A stretch of 64,000 nucleotides of DNA, from NCBI GenBank assembly GCA_036924285.1, contig JAYKYS010000011.1, positions 8,618,001 through 8,682,000 on the forward strand, read 5' to 3'. This stretch comes from Asterella californica (Eukaryota; Streptophyta; Marchantiopsida; Marchantiales; Aytoniaceae). Below are positions 32,254 to 43,254 of this stretch, in pieces. The translations under genes were made by a program, and so were the position numbers. The notes beneath the pieces were generated by a model. It was not told the DNA's origin. It saw nothing but the letters and a program-made list of their open reading frames with translations, and searched no databases. Every line of letters starts with the position of its first letter. Position 1 is the first letter of the stretch.

Positions 32254-34525
32254 TATCGTGTTGTGGTGCGGCTCTTGTGTGAAATTCTCATAGAACTTAG
32301 GATGTGTTTCTTTTCTATGTTTCGTGAACCTTTTCATGTAACTCCCCTGAGAGTGTATTAGGTGTCACGTTCACAATTATCTCAGATGTGAGATCGCACA
32401 ATAATGAGACGTGTCAGCTCAGTGATCCATGAGCATTCTTGTGAGTGACTCTTGTTGTCAAATTTGAGTATAAGACAGAGGGTCGAGTTCGTGAGAGCCA
32501 TTCTTCTTTGTGTGGTGTTTTATGAGTGTTTCTTAGTGTCTTACATGGAGGTTGAGGAGATGCGAGAGTTGTACTCATGGAAGGAAGATTGATCCGAGAT
32601 TCGGATCTTTCATTTTCGAATCCGTTTCATATCAAGCTTCACTACATCCATCGTGATCAATTTTAACAATGATTCGTTGTCTGCTTTGGTGAAGAGTTCA
32701 TGAGGAGGGTGATGGACTCCGGTGATCTTGCCGATCACATACGAAAAGAATTGTGACCTGACTGTCTACATCTTACTTTGACGGACGAATGGACATGAAC
32801 TTTTCAAACAATGTCTCTTTTAACGTATGGGTTGATATTCGATGTCACAGCCAGCGAAAGATCAATCATCAAGTGTGGATCACGAGGAACTTTGGTGAAG
32901 AATACTACAATCAAGTGATGACTTTCTCATTTCTTTTTGTCGTATCTTTCATCGTAGATCAACTTAAGGTCATCATCTTGACTTTGTATTGAGTCTCGTG
33001 TGTTTTCGTGTTATTGTAATCTCTATCGTCTTGCGAGGGTGATTATCCTATGTTGAGATTAAAGTCTGGAGTACTTTGGTTCAAGCTTTGAAGATGTGAT
33101 GGTGTTTTAGGATTACAACTTGAGCTAAAGTGCCAAGTAAGAGATAAAATGATCTCTAATCTCTTTTCTCATTGGTCCATTTTTTATCAATCAAGTTCAT
33201 CTAAATTCCAAAGACGATTTTGAGGTTTTGGAGATCTTCACGAGATCATTTGTGGAGTGCGAGGTCTCGTTGGAAAGCTCTCGAGCTCGGCTACTATCTG
33301 GGGTGGAAGATCGTTCGATTTAGAGTTCTAATCGGGATGTTATGATTGTTCAAAGTCAAGGGGGTTGAATCGCTACCCCGAGTCACGTTTCTGAATGTCT
33401 CGAGAGTTTGAGAGATGATCTTTCGGTGTTGTCAATGGGATTGGATATTTGATGCCGTGTTGGTTGCACTGATGTGAAATAGTTCTATGTTTGGGTTGGA
33501 TTCAATCTCGAAATGACCGATTGAAGTTGGTTGTGACAGTTGAGAGATAGAATTAAAATTGATTTTCTTAGATTCAAAGATTGAGTTGCTCCATGAGCAT
33601 GGGATTGAATCTCTAAATGAAAATTTCCAAGATTGGAGTCTGTTCTATCAGCTTATTACATGTGAAATTTTAGCTTATTTGGTCAAGAGAAGGTGTTGAG
33701 ATCGTGGATTTCAGCCATCGGGGTCTGTTAAGCTCATAAGTTAGCACAGACGAAAGGCTTGGTTCATTTCGGGTACTTGGTTTAGGTTCTGAAGCTGAAA
33801 TTTCAGAGTGTAGTAGTGAAAAGTCAGAGGGAATTTCTTGTGAAGTTTAAGCCTAGTTGGAAGTTTGAGTTGGGAGCAAGAGGTTGCCAAAGTTCATGTT
33901 ACACCGTGGCAGGTTTCGAAAGAAAAGATGACTTCTCCTACTTAGTTGACTTCGACCAAACGACTCGGGGTTTGGAGGTAGAACTTCATCGAAGTGCTGC
34001 AAGGGAGATGAAAGAGCTATGTTGTGAATTCAGCATGAAGATCGTACTCAGATAAGATGTTACACTGTGTCAAAATTGCTAATAGTGAAGTATCGTTGTC
34101 TTTGACACCACATCTTGAACTCATTGGTTACTTGCTGTGTGCATGCCTTACCTTATTGGAAACCTTGTACAGTAGGCATCCGTTGCTGTAAGGTTCACCT
34201 TGAATCATCCTCATACCAACGAATCATAGAAAGTCAAAAAGTTGAATGTTTAAGTAACTTGTCAGAGAAAACTAGTGAAAAATGTATTGTTATTGCATAT
34301 TTGAAGGTGCTTTTGTAATTAAGCACATGTTTATTATGTTTGAATCCTTCTTGTCTTTAGAATAAGGTTGAACCCTAGTTGTGGTGTGTGATGCACGTGT
34401 GTTACACTTAAGGTCAAGTTAGGTCAGTAGAAACCAAGACAAATCTTGATAGATTGGGTATTGAGGGCATAAGTATTTCATCGAGTAAGTCTTAGATCTT
34501 GTTGTATCTCTCTACAGCCAGATAC
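32254..34525 (+). repeat. Family C LTR, copy C2 (3' LTR of element E, now inverted)
   Basis: About 2.27 kb, starting TATCGTGTTGTGG (probably TGTCGTG originally) after the purine tract and ending about GATACC. Matches C1 and C3. It follows the GPY/F fragment in the normal order for a 3' LTR. Confidence 0.85.
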
Positions 34526-34529
34526 CCTG

Positions 34530-36535
34530 TTGTCGTGTTGTGGTTCGGCTCATGTGTGAAATTCTTGTGTAACTTATGTTGTGTTTCTTCTCTATGTTTC
34601 GTGAACCGTATCGCGTAACTCGTCGAACGGTGTGATGGGTGTCACGTTCATGATTATCTGTTTAAGTGATCATACGGTAGAGAAGCGTGTCAAGTCATCA
34701 ATCTGTGCGCGTTCACTTCAGTGATCGTTGTCACCGCCTTTGAGTATAATATGGTGAGTCGAGGGTTCATAAGGCATTCTTTCTCAACTGATGATTTGTG
34801 AGGGTTCTCGGAGGTCTGCATGGAGAAGTGAAAAACTACGAGTGTGGTGGTTATGGACGAAGGTCTGATATCGGCTTCGGATCTTCTTTTCCCGAATCTG
34901 TTTCACATCAAGCTTCATTGCATCCATCGCGATAACTTTCGATAGTGGTTAGTTGCATACTTTGACGATGAATTCGTGAGGAAGGTGATGGACTTACAAC
35001 TTCCGGTGATTCTTCCGATTGTTACATACGAAGAGACTTTGGATATGATGGTGTACATCTTGTTGTGAGGAAAAATGGATCTCAACTATCGAATGTTCCT
35101 TTCAACCTTTGGGTCGATATCCGATGTCATTGCAGACCGAAGATCAACCATGAGGCTTGGATCGTGAGAAACTTCGGGGAAGAATATTTCAACCGAGTGA
35201 TAGCTTCGCTGTTTTCTTTTGTCGTACTTTTTATTGTAGATCGTTTCCAGGTTGTAATATTGACTTTATATTAGTCTACGACTCAATTGTTCTATTCTGG
35301 TTGAGCACTTCTATATAGTTATGGACCGCAAAAGATCCTTCGACATGTCTCAAGGATTTTCTGACTTCTTCAAGTCTTGTTGATATCTTGTCTCCTTGGG
35401 TGTAAAAGTTCGTTCTAGAGGAAAAAGTGGAGTGAAGAAAGGACAAAACCAAAGCTCTTTTTGCTCTCATTATCTATTTTTAGATCAATAGTGTTCTAGC
35501 TGATCCTCGCGATGTTTCTGTGGTTTCTGGAGGCTTTAGAGGGCCATTCGCAGAAAGAAGGATACGGTTGGAAAGCTCTTGACAAGGGCTACAATCTAGG
35601 CTGAATAATCTATCGATTTGATGGAAGGATGAGATCGTTATGATCGATTGAGTGGAGAGGGTAAAATTCGTACCTATTGCTACGTTTCTGGTTGTTTTGG
35701 GAGACTCGTGGGGAGTTTTGAGGATCTGTCATTGGATCGAAGAGCTGACAACGGTCTGGTCATTTTCATATTAAGTTCAATCGATTCCTAATCATTTTGG
35801 TCTGTCAACCGCGTGATTGAAGTTGAAGGGTGCAGACGTCATGAGACGAGTACTGCGAACTGTGATAGTCATGGAGAGTTATGGGCCGAATTTCTAGATA
35901 AAACTTTTCAAGATTGAAGGATGTCTTATCAGTAAGATACATGAGAAGTTTCATCTCAAATGGTCGAGTAGTTTGTTCAGAATCTTGGATCAAATGTACT
36001 CGGACCTGTAAAGCTCTTAAGTTAGCACAGATTACGGTTTGATCCATATCTGAGAAATGGTTTGAGGTTTCGATCTAAAAATTTTTCAAGATAGGAGTGA
36101 AGGGTCCAATAAAGCTTCCTGTGAAATTTGAACATCATTGGTCGAGTGGTTTGAGAGGACTGAGGTCTCAAAGTTCAGAGAAGCTTCTGTTAATGATTTC
36201 AGATTTTCGATCACATCTATTGTCACTTTTGATTAATTTCGAGCAATTTGGGGAGGAGTTTATTGTTGAAACTACGATGCTTGCATACAACTCGGCATTT
36301 TGAAGGTGTGGGGCTGATGCCAGCTCTTGGTGATGAAGGAGAACGGAGTCATGATGGGTCATAAGCCGTTGTTTGGATTCTCGAAACTGTCATGTATTAT
36401 CGTCGTTGGTGGTCTGTTGAGATCTCAGCAGTGCCTTGAAGCATGCATGCTTTACCTTGCTAGAATGTTTAGTAGACCAGGTGTACAGCAAGTTGTATTA
36501 CGACTCTATCAAGTTGATTGAATGACCTACAGCAT
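34530..36535 (+). repeat. Family C LTR, subfamily copy C4, main part
   Basis: Starts TGTCGTGTTGTGG four bases after C2 ends and is closer to the C5 copy (41958-43254 plus 46251-46985) than to C2. Its last 0.3 kb is not here but at 31056-31370 on the other strand. Together they make about 2.3 kb, the normal length of this LTR family. Confidence 0.75.
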
Positions 36536-36540
36536 CTTTC

Positions 36541-38912
36541 GGTTGTACTACATCCTTACGTGCAAGAAACAAATATCGCATCTGTCATATCCTGACCCTG
36601 ATTGGCATGATAACTCCACTTGTAATGAATTGCAAGTGGATAAGTAGGATGTAAACTCTCTCAATCCTTGATATCTAAGTACATCTTACAAGTCTAGCAC
36701 GATTCCACAAACCTCACAACATCTCTATACATGTTATGTCACCAATACCTCTCCTTGAGTTTTGTAAAGGTTGCATAAATACCTCTATGCCTTGCCCACA
36801 AGCTCTCATGAAACTCTCGCATGAGTAACTTCTGCATGTCAACCTTGCACTCAACCCTTTGTGAGATCTTACCACCTTGCTTAGCTCGCTTCCACAAATA
36901 ACCATCTTGTAGCAAGTAGTTATAAGCCTTCTTCTTGATCTGTTTAAAGTGGGTGCTCCATCTTGGCTGTCTAATCAACAAGCTTAGACAACGTCTTATG
37001 TCTATCCATTCTCTTTCATATAGCACCTCCATGAATGATTTTGAATGCTTACTCTCACCTCCTCACCTTCTGTATCCTCAACCATCTCTTTCTCATCCTC
37101 ATATCTTGCACGAGATAACATATCAACTACTGGGTTGTCTTGCTCGCTATGTGTCTGAACTCTGGATCTAAAGACTTGATGTAAGCAATCCAGCGTAACA
37201 TAGCAATATCATGGGTGTTACAATTTGTAACCATCCTTAACAGTGATAAGCAATCTATTTCTACTACCAATGGCTTCTCAATCAAATAGTATATTTTTCA
37301 GCTTTCATAGCTGTAACTACTCTTCATAATTCTCTCTTCACTTGAGGATAGTTCTTATGTCATTCACTCAACACTTTTGCTCCGCATCTAATTGCAAATC
37401 GATTCTCTTTCTCATCATCCTATTGTCCATCCAATGGCTGTTAGTCTAGTGTCAATAATAAGTATCACTGATTTGCCATCTTCATAGCTCATACGACGAA
37501 GTACAAGTGGAGAAGACAACAATTGCTTCAATCTTTGAATCGCCTCAATATGTCTCTCCTCCCATGCAAACCTCGTGTGTTTTCTCAATATATCATAAAG
37601 AGGATCTTTCACTCTGCAAAATGTAGAATCCACACATGATAAAGACACAAGCATAAAGAAACCTTCTCACCTTTGTTGTTGAGCTACATGTATCCTTCAT
37701 CCGTTGTATAGAGTCCACTTTACTAGGATCAAGTATGCGTCCAAACCATCCACATAAGTGCCCCACAATCATAACTTCTCGCACTCCAAATGAAGACTTG
37801 GCACTTGATTGTGATAAGATTTTATCACATCTTATCACAATCTGAAATGTGATCAGCAGCAAAATTTATACACCCCTTTTGATCCATTGTCTCATCTTTT
37901 TCCTCCTCTACACATCCTTTAATTGGAATGTCATCCAAGAAAACCATGATCTTCTCAAGAATGAACTCTTGGAGAACCTTGTTCATCCCATTCATCATGT
38001 GCGCTACCGAGTTTGTTGCATCTTGTGGTAGCGTGCATATTCTGACCAACCCCAACGGTGCCTTCATGATGGTGATATCTCTACTCTGTTCGACAAGTTG
38101 AAACTAATCGTATCCAGAGTAAATATCTCTTATAGAATAAATAGCCCTTCTAGCAAACGCCTTCGCAAACTCCCCTACAATAGATCCTATGTTTGTATTT
38201 CTGATGATCACTTGATTCACAGGCTGCATATCTTGAATGAAGCATAACACTCCATTCTTTTTTAGCATTGTAAACCAACGACTAGAATATGATGCAAATG
38301 AAGGTTCAAGAATGTTCATTTGCATCTTCTCCTTCAAGAGCTCCATTAGCTTAAGTACAAGGATTGACTCAAGTCTTAAGGAGCATGTGGAATAGTAAAG
38401 ATGATAACTGGAGCTACTACACTTGGATCCACACATCTTAACTTTGAAGCTTCAAAAGAAAAAGCTTTTCCATGCTTACTTAACATCTCTTTAAACTCCC
38501 ACTCTTCAATAGGAAAGAGAAAATATGTAGATTTTACCTTCAACACCTTGAGGGTAGCTTCAGTAAACTTGTGACTCACTTGGCGAGGATCTCTTAAGCT
38601 CTTCTCTTTTGAAGCTTGTCGAACTTGGTGGTAGGAGTCACCAGGTAAAGATCAAGCTACAAGCTTAACATTTTTATCCATCATTTTGTACTTGGTTTCA
38701 ACCTTGACTTCAGGTTTCTAAAATGACTCGATGATCGAGTAGAGCTCTCTAGAATTTATTTCCACCAGTTGATATTCACTCCTTTTCTCAATCTTGGTAA
38801 GCTCCTCTAAAGGATCCTCTAATCTCATCTCCATGTAAACATCCGCTATTCTATCTTCTTTGTCAAGTACACCCACTCTTTTTAGGTCTTTTTTAACTCT
38901 TTCCGCTTCCAC
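36541..38912 (-). pseudogene. pol: Element E pol: RT, RNase H and integrase N-half
   Basis: Decayed relative of element B pol. RT pieces include FTMLKKNGVLCFIQDMQPVN (38270-38220), PLGLVRICTLPQDATNSVAHM and the catalytic motif VFLDDIPIKG (around 37940-37920). RNase H remnants lie at 37500-37050. The integrase zinc region (FHESLWARHRGIYATFTKLKERYW) is at 36830-36740, and the core breaks off at RYLFLARK near 36545. Frameshifts and stops throughout, and a 14-bp perfect inverted repeat at 37807-37842 replaces part of RT. Confidence 0.85.
37807..37842. repeat. Perfect 14-bp inverted repeat within E pol
   Basis: GATTGTGATAAGAT and its exact complement flank the loop TTTATCAC. The aligned part of element B (about 13120-13180) has unrelated coding sequence, so the hairpin is new in E. 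Confidence 0.92.
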
Positions 38913-39060
38913 TTCTGTAGATCAGCAAATTGTATATATAAAACAAATCCACTCTCAAAAAATCCCACAACTCATGTACAAAAAACACTTCGCTGCGCTA
39001 ACGAGAGTACCTTCTTTTTTGTATCGATATCATTATACCCTTGCTATATAGTGACCTTAT

Positions 39061-40083
39061 GCAAAAATCCTTGAGCTCTTCACTGACTCTAGGAAGAGAA
39101 CCTCTCCGTAAGTACTCTCGATTACGCCCATGATTTGGAGATATAATCAAAAACTGCATCGCTCTCTTACAGTCTCAACTTCTAATCCGAGCATAAGTGG
39201 ATCCATCATCCAACACCTTGGTCTCTATCATTACAACCATAATGTATGGCTGTCCAAAAATCACCGAATACAAGTTTTGTTCTGTAACTACATCTCCACT
39301 TTTCATCCCTACATCCGAACAAGCACCATAGAGTTGTCCTCGCGTGTTATTCGCTGCTCTATGATCATCCAACATGCTCTGTATCAATGGACCACTTCCT
39401 TCGCTTGTAGACATCCTTGTATAATGTTAATTTCATATCCATGATGAATGAAAGCAACCATCGGATCTGTTAGATCTCTTACTTTCACCAAGGTTTCCTT
39501 AGTAGCTCTAGCCCAATGTCCCCTAGTGTAGTGATTGAGAACCTTATCATCTCTTTCATCTTCATCTACAACAAATAGAACCTTATGGTTGGTGCAACAT
39601 TCGTTTAACTCTAGTTCCTCTTCCTTCATTATTCTCATGTCGAGAGCATTAGTCATAGCATTCTCTCTTGTCAACTGCCTCTTTCGCTTAATGATGGCAA
39701 TAATGACATCATGAAACTTCTTCTTTGTTACTCTAAGGATCTCTCATAGAGTAAACTCAATCTTCGCATTGAATACTCTCTCTTCTAACACTCCCTTCAA
39801 ATCTGTAGCTGCTTCAATATCTTATTGCAACTTGTAGGTAGAAGGTTTATCTTTCTTACTCCTTTTTGATCTCTCTAGGGTAGATGATGAGACTTTCTCC
39901 ATAGTCTCTTTGCGCACCGGTGTAGTATCTTGTTGAGGTTCCTCTCCTCGTAACTACCTCTTAGGAGTACTTCTCTCCTCATCAGGACCAGCATCATCTC
40001 TTTTACGTATCTCCTTCATGAAAGCATCATGTTGGCTCTTGGTCAAGTAAGCATGTACAAACATTGTGTCTACTAGATCACTC
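39061..40083 (-). pseudogene. Element E gag C-terminus and protease
   Basis: Homologous to the second half of element B gag-protease. It has RGHWARATKETLVKVRDLTDPMVAFIHHGYEINII, where the protease Asp is His and the Ser is Tyr, so the protease would be inactive. Then RGQLYGACSDVGMKSGDVV and YSVIFGQPYIMVV. It resumes the gag that is cut at 59903 by element D. The region matching the B frameshift heptamer reads AAGGATTTTTGC, so the exact heptamer is not preserved. Confidence 0.82.
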
Positions 40084-40088
40084 CATCC
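40084..40088. repeat. Target-site duplication of element D, left copy (CATCC)
   Basis: CATCC precedes LTR start TGTAATAAG and recurs at 59898-59902 after LTR end TCTTACA. On both sides the flank is E gag: element B has CATCCTGTGACC at the same place. Confidence 0.92.
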
Positions 40089-40564
40089 TGTAATAAGTAG
40101 AGTTCTACTTATCGATTAGAGATGAAAATTGGGTTGGTAAAAGTCTTTGGTATAACAATCAGGTCTAAGTCGGTTTGAGAATAGATGTAGTAAAAGAGTA
40201 CTTCTATTAATAGACGAGCGTGTCAAAAGATCACTGAAACTTTTTAGAAGAAATTTGAGGATCCAAATGATGTTTTTTCAATCCAAAAATGAGTAGCTAG
40301 ATATAAGGCTTAAGACACGTCTTAAATGCTCTGGTTTGTACTCTTTGAGAGCTTTCCAACGAGTCCTTGTTTGGTTCATTATGAGCCCTCTAGATGTTGT
40401 TTTGGAGTTTCGGATCTAAATCACATCAACGATCCGTGTGTTCATTTTGAGAGGTCAACATTGACATGAACCTTATCTTGTTCTCCTTCTCTCACTATAT
40501 AAAGTATGAGAATGCACCTCCAAGAGCATTCTAGTTTGAGTTCACTCTAGAGCTTCGTCTTACA
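40089..40564 (+). repeat. 5' LTR of element D and adjoining primer site
   Basis: 476 bp, TGTAATAAG to CGTCTTACA, with a TATA box candidate (CACTATATAAAG at about 40495). The following ATGATATCAGAGCAAGGA is a Met-type primer site with one substitution (TGGTATC to TGATATC). Confidence 0.9.
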
Positions 40565-41957
40565 ATGATATCAGAGCAAGGAACTCTAAGAGAGCGGATT
40601 ATCTTTCTTAGAAGGACCTTTGATCGAGGTACTTGGTAACTGAAACTATGAGTGCGTCGGAAGGATAGTCTCGAGTATAGGAAGTGTATAAGAGAGCTAT
40701 GTTATGGACGGAGGTAGATTTTCAATCCCAGCTTGAATCCTTTTCACATCAAGCTTATGTATCTACGTTGTGAGCATTTTTGAGTGTATCTTGTCTATCA
40801 TTTCGATGAGAATTTCATGGGTCAAGTGATGAATAACCAATCTCGATGATTCTTCCAATAGTGACATATGTGGTCAATTGGGATTTGAACGTCTATATCT
40901 TGATTTAGTTGAGCATGGATCTAAACCTATCTGCTCTTGTTCCTTGCAACACATGGATGGAGATCCGATATGTCTATAGATTAAAATCGTTACATAGAGA
41001 GTTTATGATTAGAAATTTTGGTGAGGATTTCTATCATGAAATAATTGATTCTTCCGTCTCTTTTGTAGTACTTGTAGTGTATGATCGTTTCGGATGGTCG
41101 TCATAACTCTATACTAAGAAAAATCTGAAATTTTTGTGCTATTAGAGAGAGAGAAAGAGAGAGAGTAGAGAGAGATCATGGATCCGTAACTCGTGAACCC
41201 ATAGTCGATAATGCAAGAATTGATGCAAGGTATGTTGAATGAATTTCCCAAAATATTACAGAGCAAGATGTTGAACCTCGAGGATCAAAGTATGACAGAC
41301 GTGGGAGATAAAGGACCGTCTCAAGGCGTACCAGTGGTGGGAGAGCAAGCTGCACCAAGAGAACTCGTGGTACTTATCGTAAGAGCTCCAGTCGATGATG
41401 AAGGTACGTTGTTACTACGGATGAAGAAGACATGTAATATTAAACCGTACAAAGATCAATAACTCATGGGAGTAGTCAAGAATTAGATTTCTCGAATGAA
41501 TTGTTATTTATAACTTCTCATTATGCAAATAATTGATCAGGTAGCGGGAGTATTTGCATGTGGATACTTGAACGATAAAGCTCTTATGTGATATGATGCA
41601 TGAGAGAGATTGGTGTTGACTGAAAGGAGAATAGTAACATAAAATGCAATGCAAGAAGGTCTGTTAAAGAATTACTAATCTGTAGATTCTGTGTAAACGG
41701 CTCGAATGAAAATGTGAGGACTGAAATAGAAGGGAAACCTTCGAGAGTGTAGAGGAGTTCCTCGATCCAATGGAGGCTCTTGATAATTTCAAGAGGGGTT
41801 TAAAAAAACAAATATGACAAGAGATAATGATACAAAATCCACGCATAATTTTTGAAGCCATCGCTTGCACTCAGAGAATTGCTGGAGCATTAGGAGGAGG
41901 AGAAGTGATGATTCCACCAAAGCATCAAAATCGACTCAAAATACAATATGCAAATGA
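40565..41957 (+). pseudogene. gag: Element D leader and gag N-terminal region
   Basis: Leader with a GA-rich microsatellite at 41144-41175, then a gag frame (41211-41462: MQELMQGMLNEFPKILQSKM and a hydrophilic stretch). After 41463 the frame is broken but a gag-like sequence continues to 41957, where a C-type LTR begins (TGTTCTGTTGTGG). The gag resumes around 56660. Confidence 0.6.
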
Positions 41958-43254
41958 TGTTCTGTTGTGGTACGGCTCTAGTGTGAAATACTCGTAGAAC
42001 TTAGGATGTGTTTCTTTTCTATGTTGCGTGAATCTTATCACGTAACTCATCAAACTGTGTGATGAGTACCACGTCGTGATAATCTATCTTAATGATCGCT
42101 CAGTAGTGAAACATGCGTGCCAAATCAGCAATCTGTGCGTGTTCACTTCAGTGGTCTTTACCGTCCAATTTGGATATAAAAATGGTGGGCCGAGGATTCA
42201 TAAGACATTCTATCTTAGCGGGTGATTCGTGAGGATATTTTGATGGTCTGCATGGAGGAGTGAAGAACTGCTGGAGTGATGGTTATGGACGGAGGTCTGA
42301 TACCGGCTCTAGATCTTCTTGTTTCGAATCCGTTTCACATCAAGCTTCACTGAATCCACCGTGATCACTTTCGATATAATGATTAGTTGCATATTTTGGC
42401 GATGAATTCATGAGGAAGGTGATGGACTTATAGCTTCTGGTGATCCTTCTGATTGTTACATACAGAGAGTCTTGGGGTCTGACGGTGTACATCTTGTTGT
42501 GACGAAGAATGGATCTCAACTATCCAGGCAATGTTCCTTTTACGTTTGGGTCGATATTCGATGTCATTGCAAACCAAAGATCAATCATGGGGCATGGATC
42601 GTGAGGAACTTTGAGGAAGAATATTTCAACCGAGTGAAACTCTCATCATTTCCTTTTGTCGTTCTTCTCATTGGAGATCATTTTGAGGTTGTAATATTGA
42701 CTTTGTATTAGTCTGCGACTCAATTGTTCCATTCTGGTTGAGCGTTTTTGTGTAGTTACGGTTTATGGATAATTCTTCGACATGTCTCAAGGATTTCATG
42801 GTTTCTTCTAGTATTATTGGTGTCTAATGTTTCCTTGAGTGTAAAAATTTGTTCTAGAGGAAAAAGTTGGGTGAAGAAAGGACAAAATTTAAAGCTCTTT
42901 TTGTTCTTATTGGTTTATTTTTGGACCAATGGTGTTCTTGCTGCTCCTCTTGATATTTTTTGTGGTTTTTGGATGCTTCGGAGGACCAATCACACAAAGA
43001 AGGATATGATTGGAAAGCCTTCGATCGGGGCCACAATCTGGGTTGAAGAATTGATCAATTTCATGGAAGAATGAGGGCGTTATGATCAATTGAATGAAAA
43101 GGGATGTAATTCGTACCCACTGCAAATTTTTTGGTTTTTTCGAGAGACTTGTGAGGAGTTTTGAGGAGCTGTCAGTTGGGTTGGACAACTGACGACGAGT
43201 TGTTCATTTTGATTTCAGCCGATTCTTGATCGATTTGGATTGTGAACCGACCGC
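41958..43254 (+). repeat. C-type LTR copy C5, first part
   Basis: Homologous to the start of C4 (34530-35815). It is interrupted at 43255 by an F-type LTR and resumes at 46251 (CGCTTGAAGTTGAG, compare GATTGAAGTTGAAG at 35816). Confidence 0.78.
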
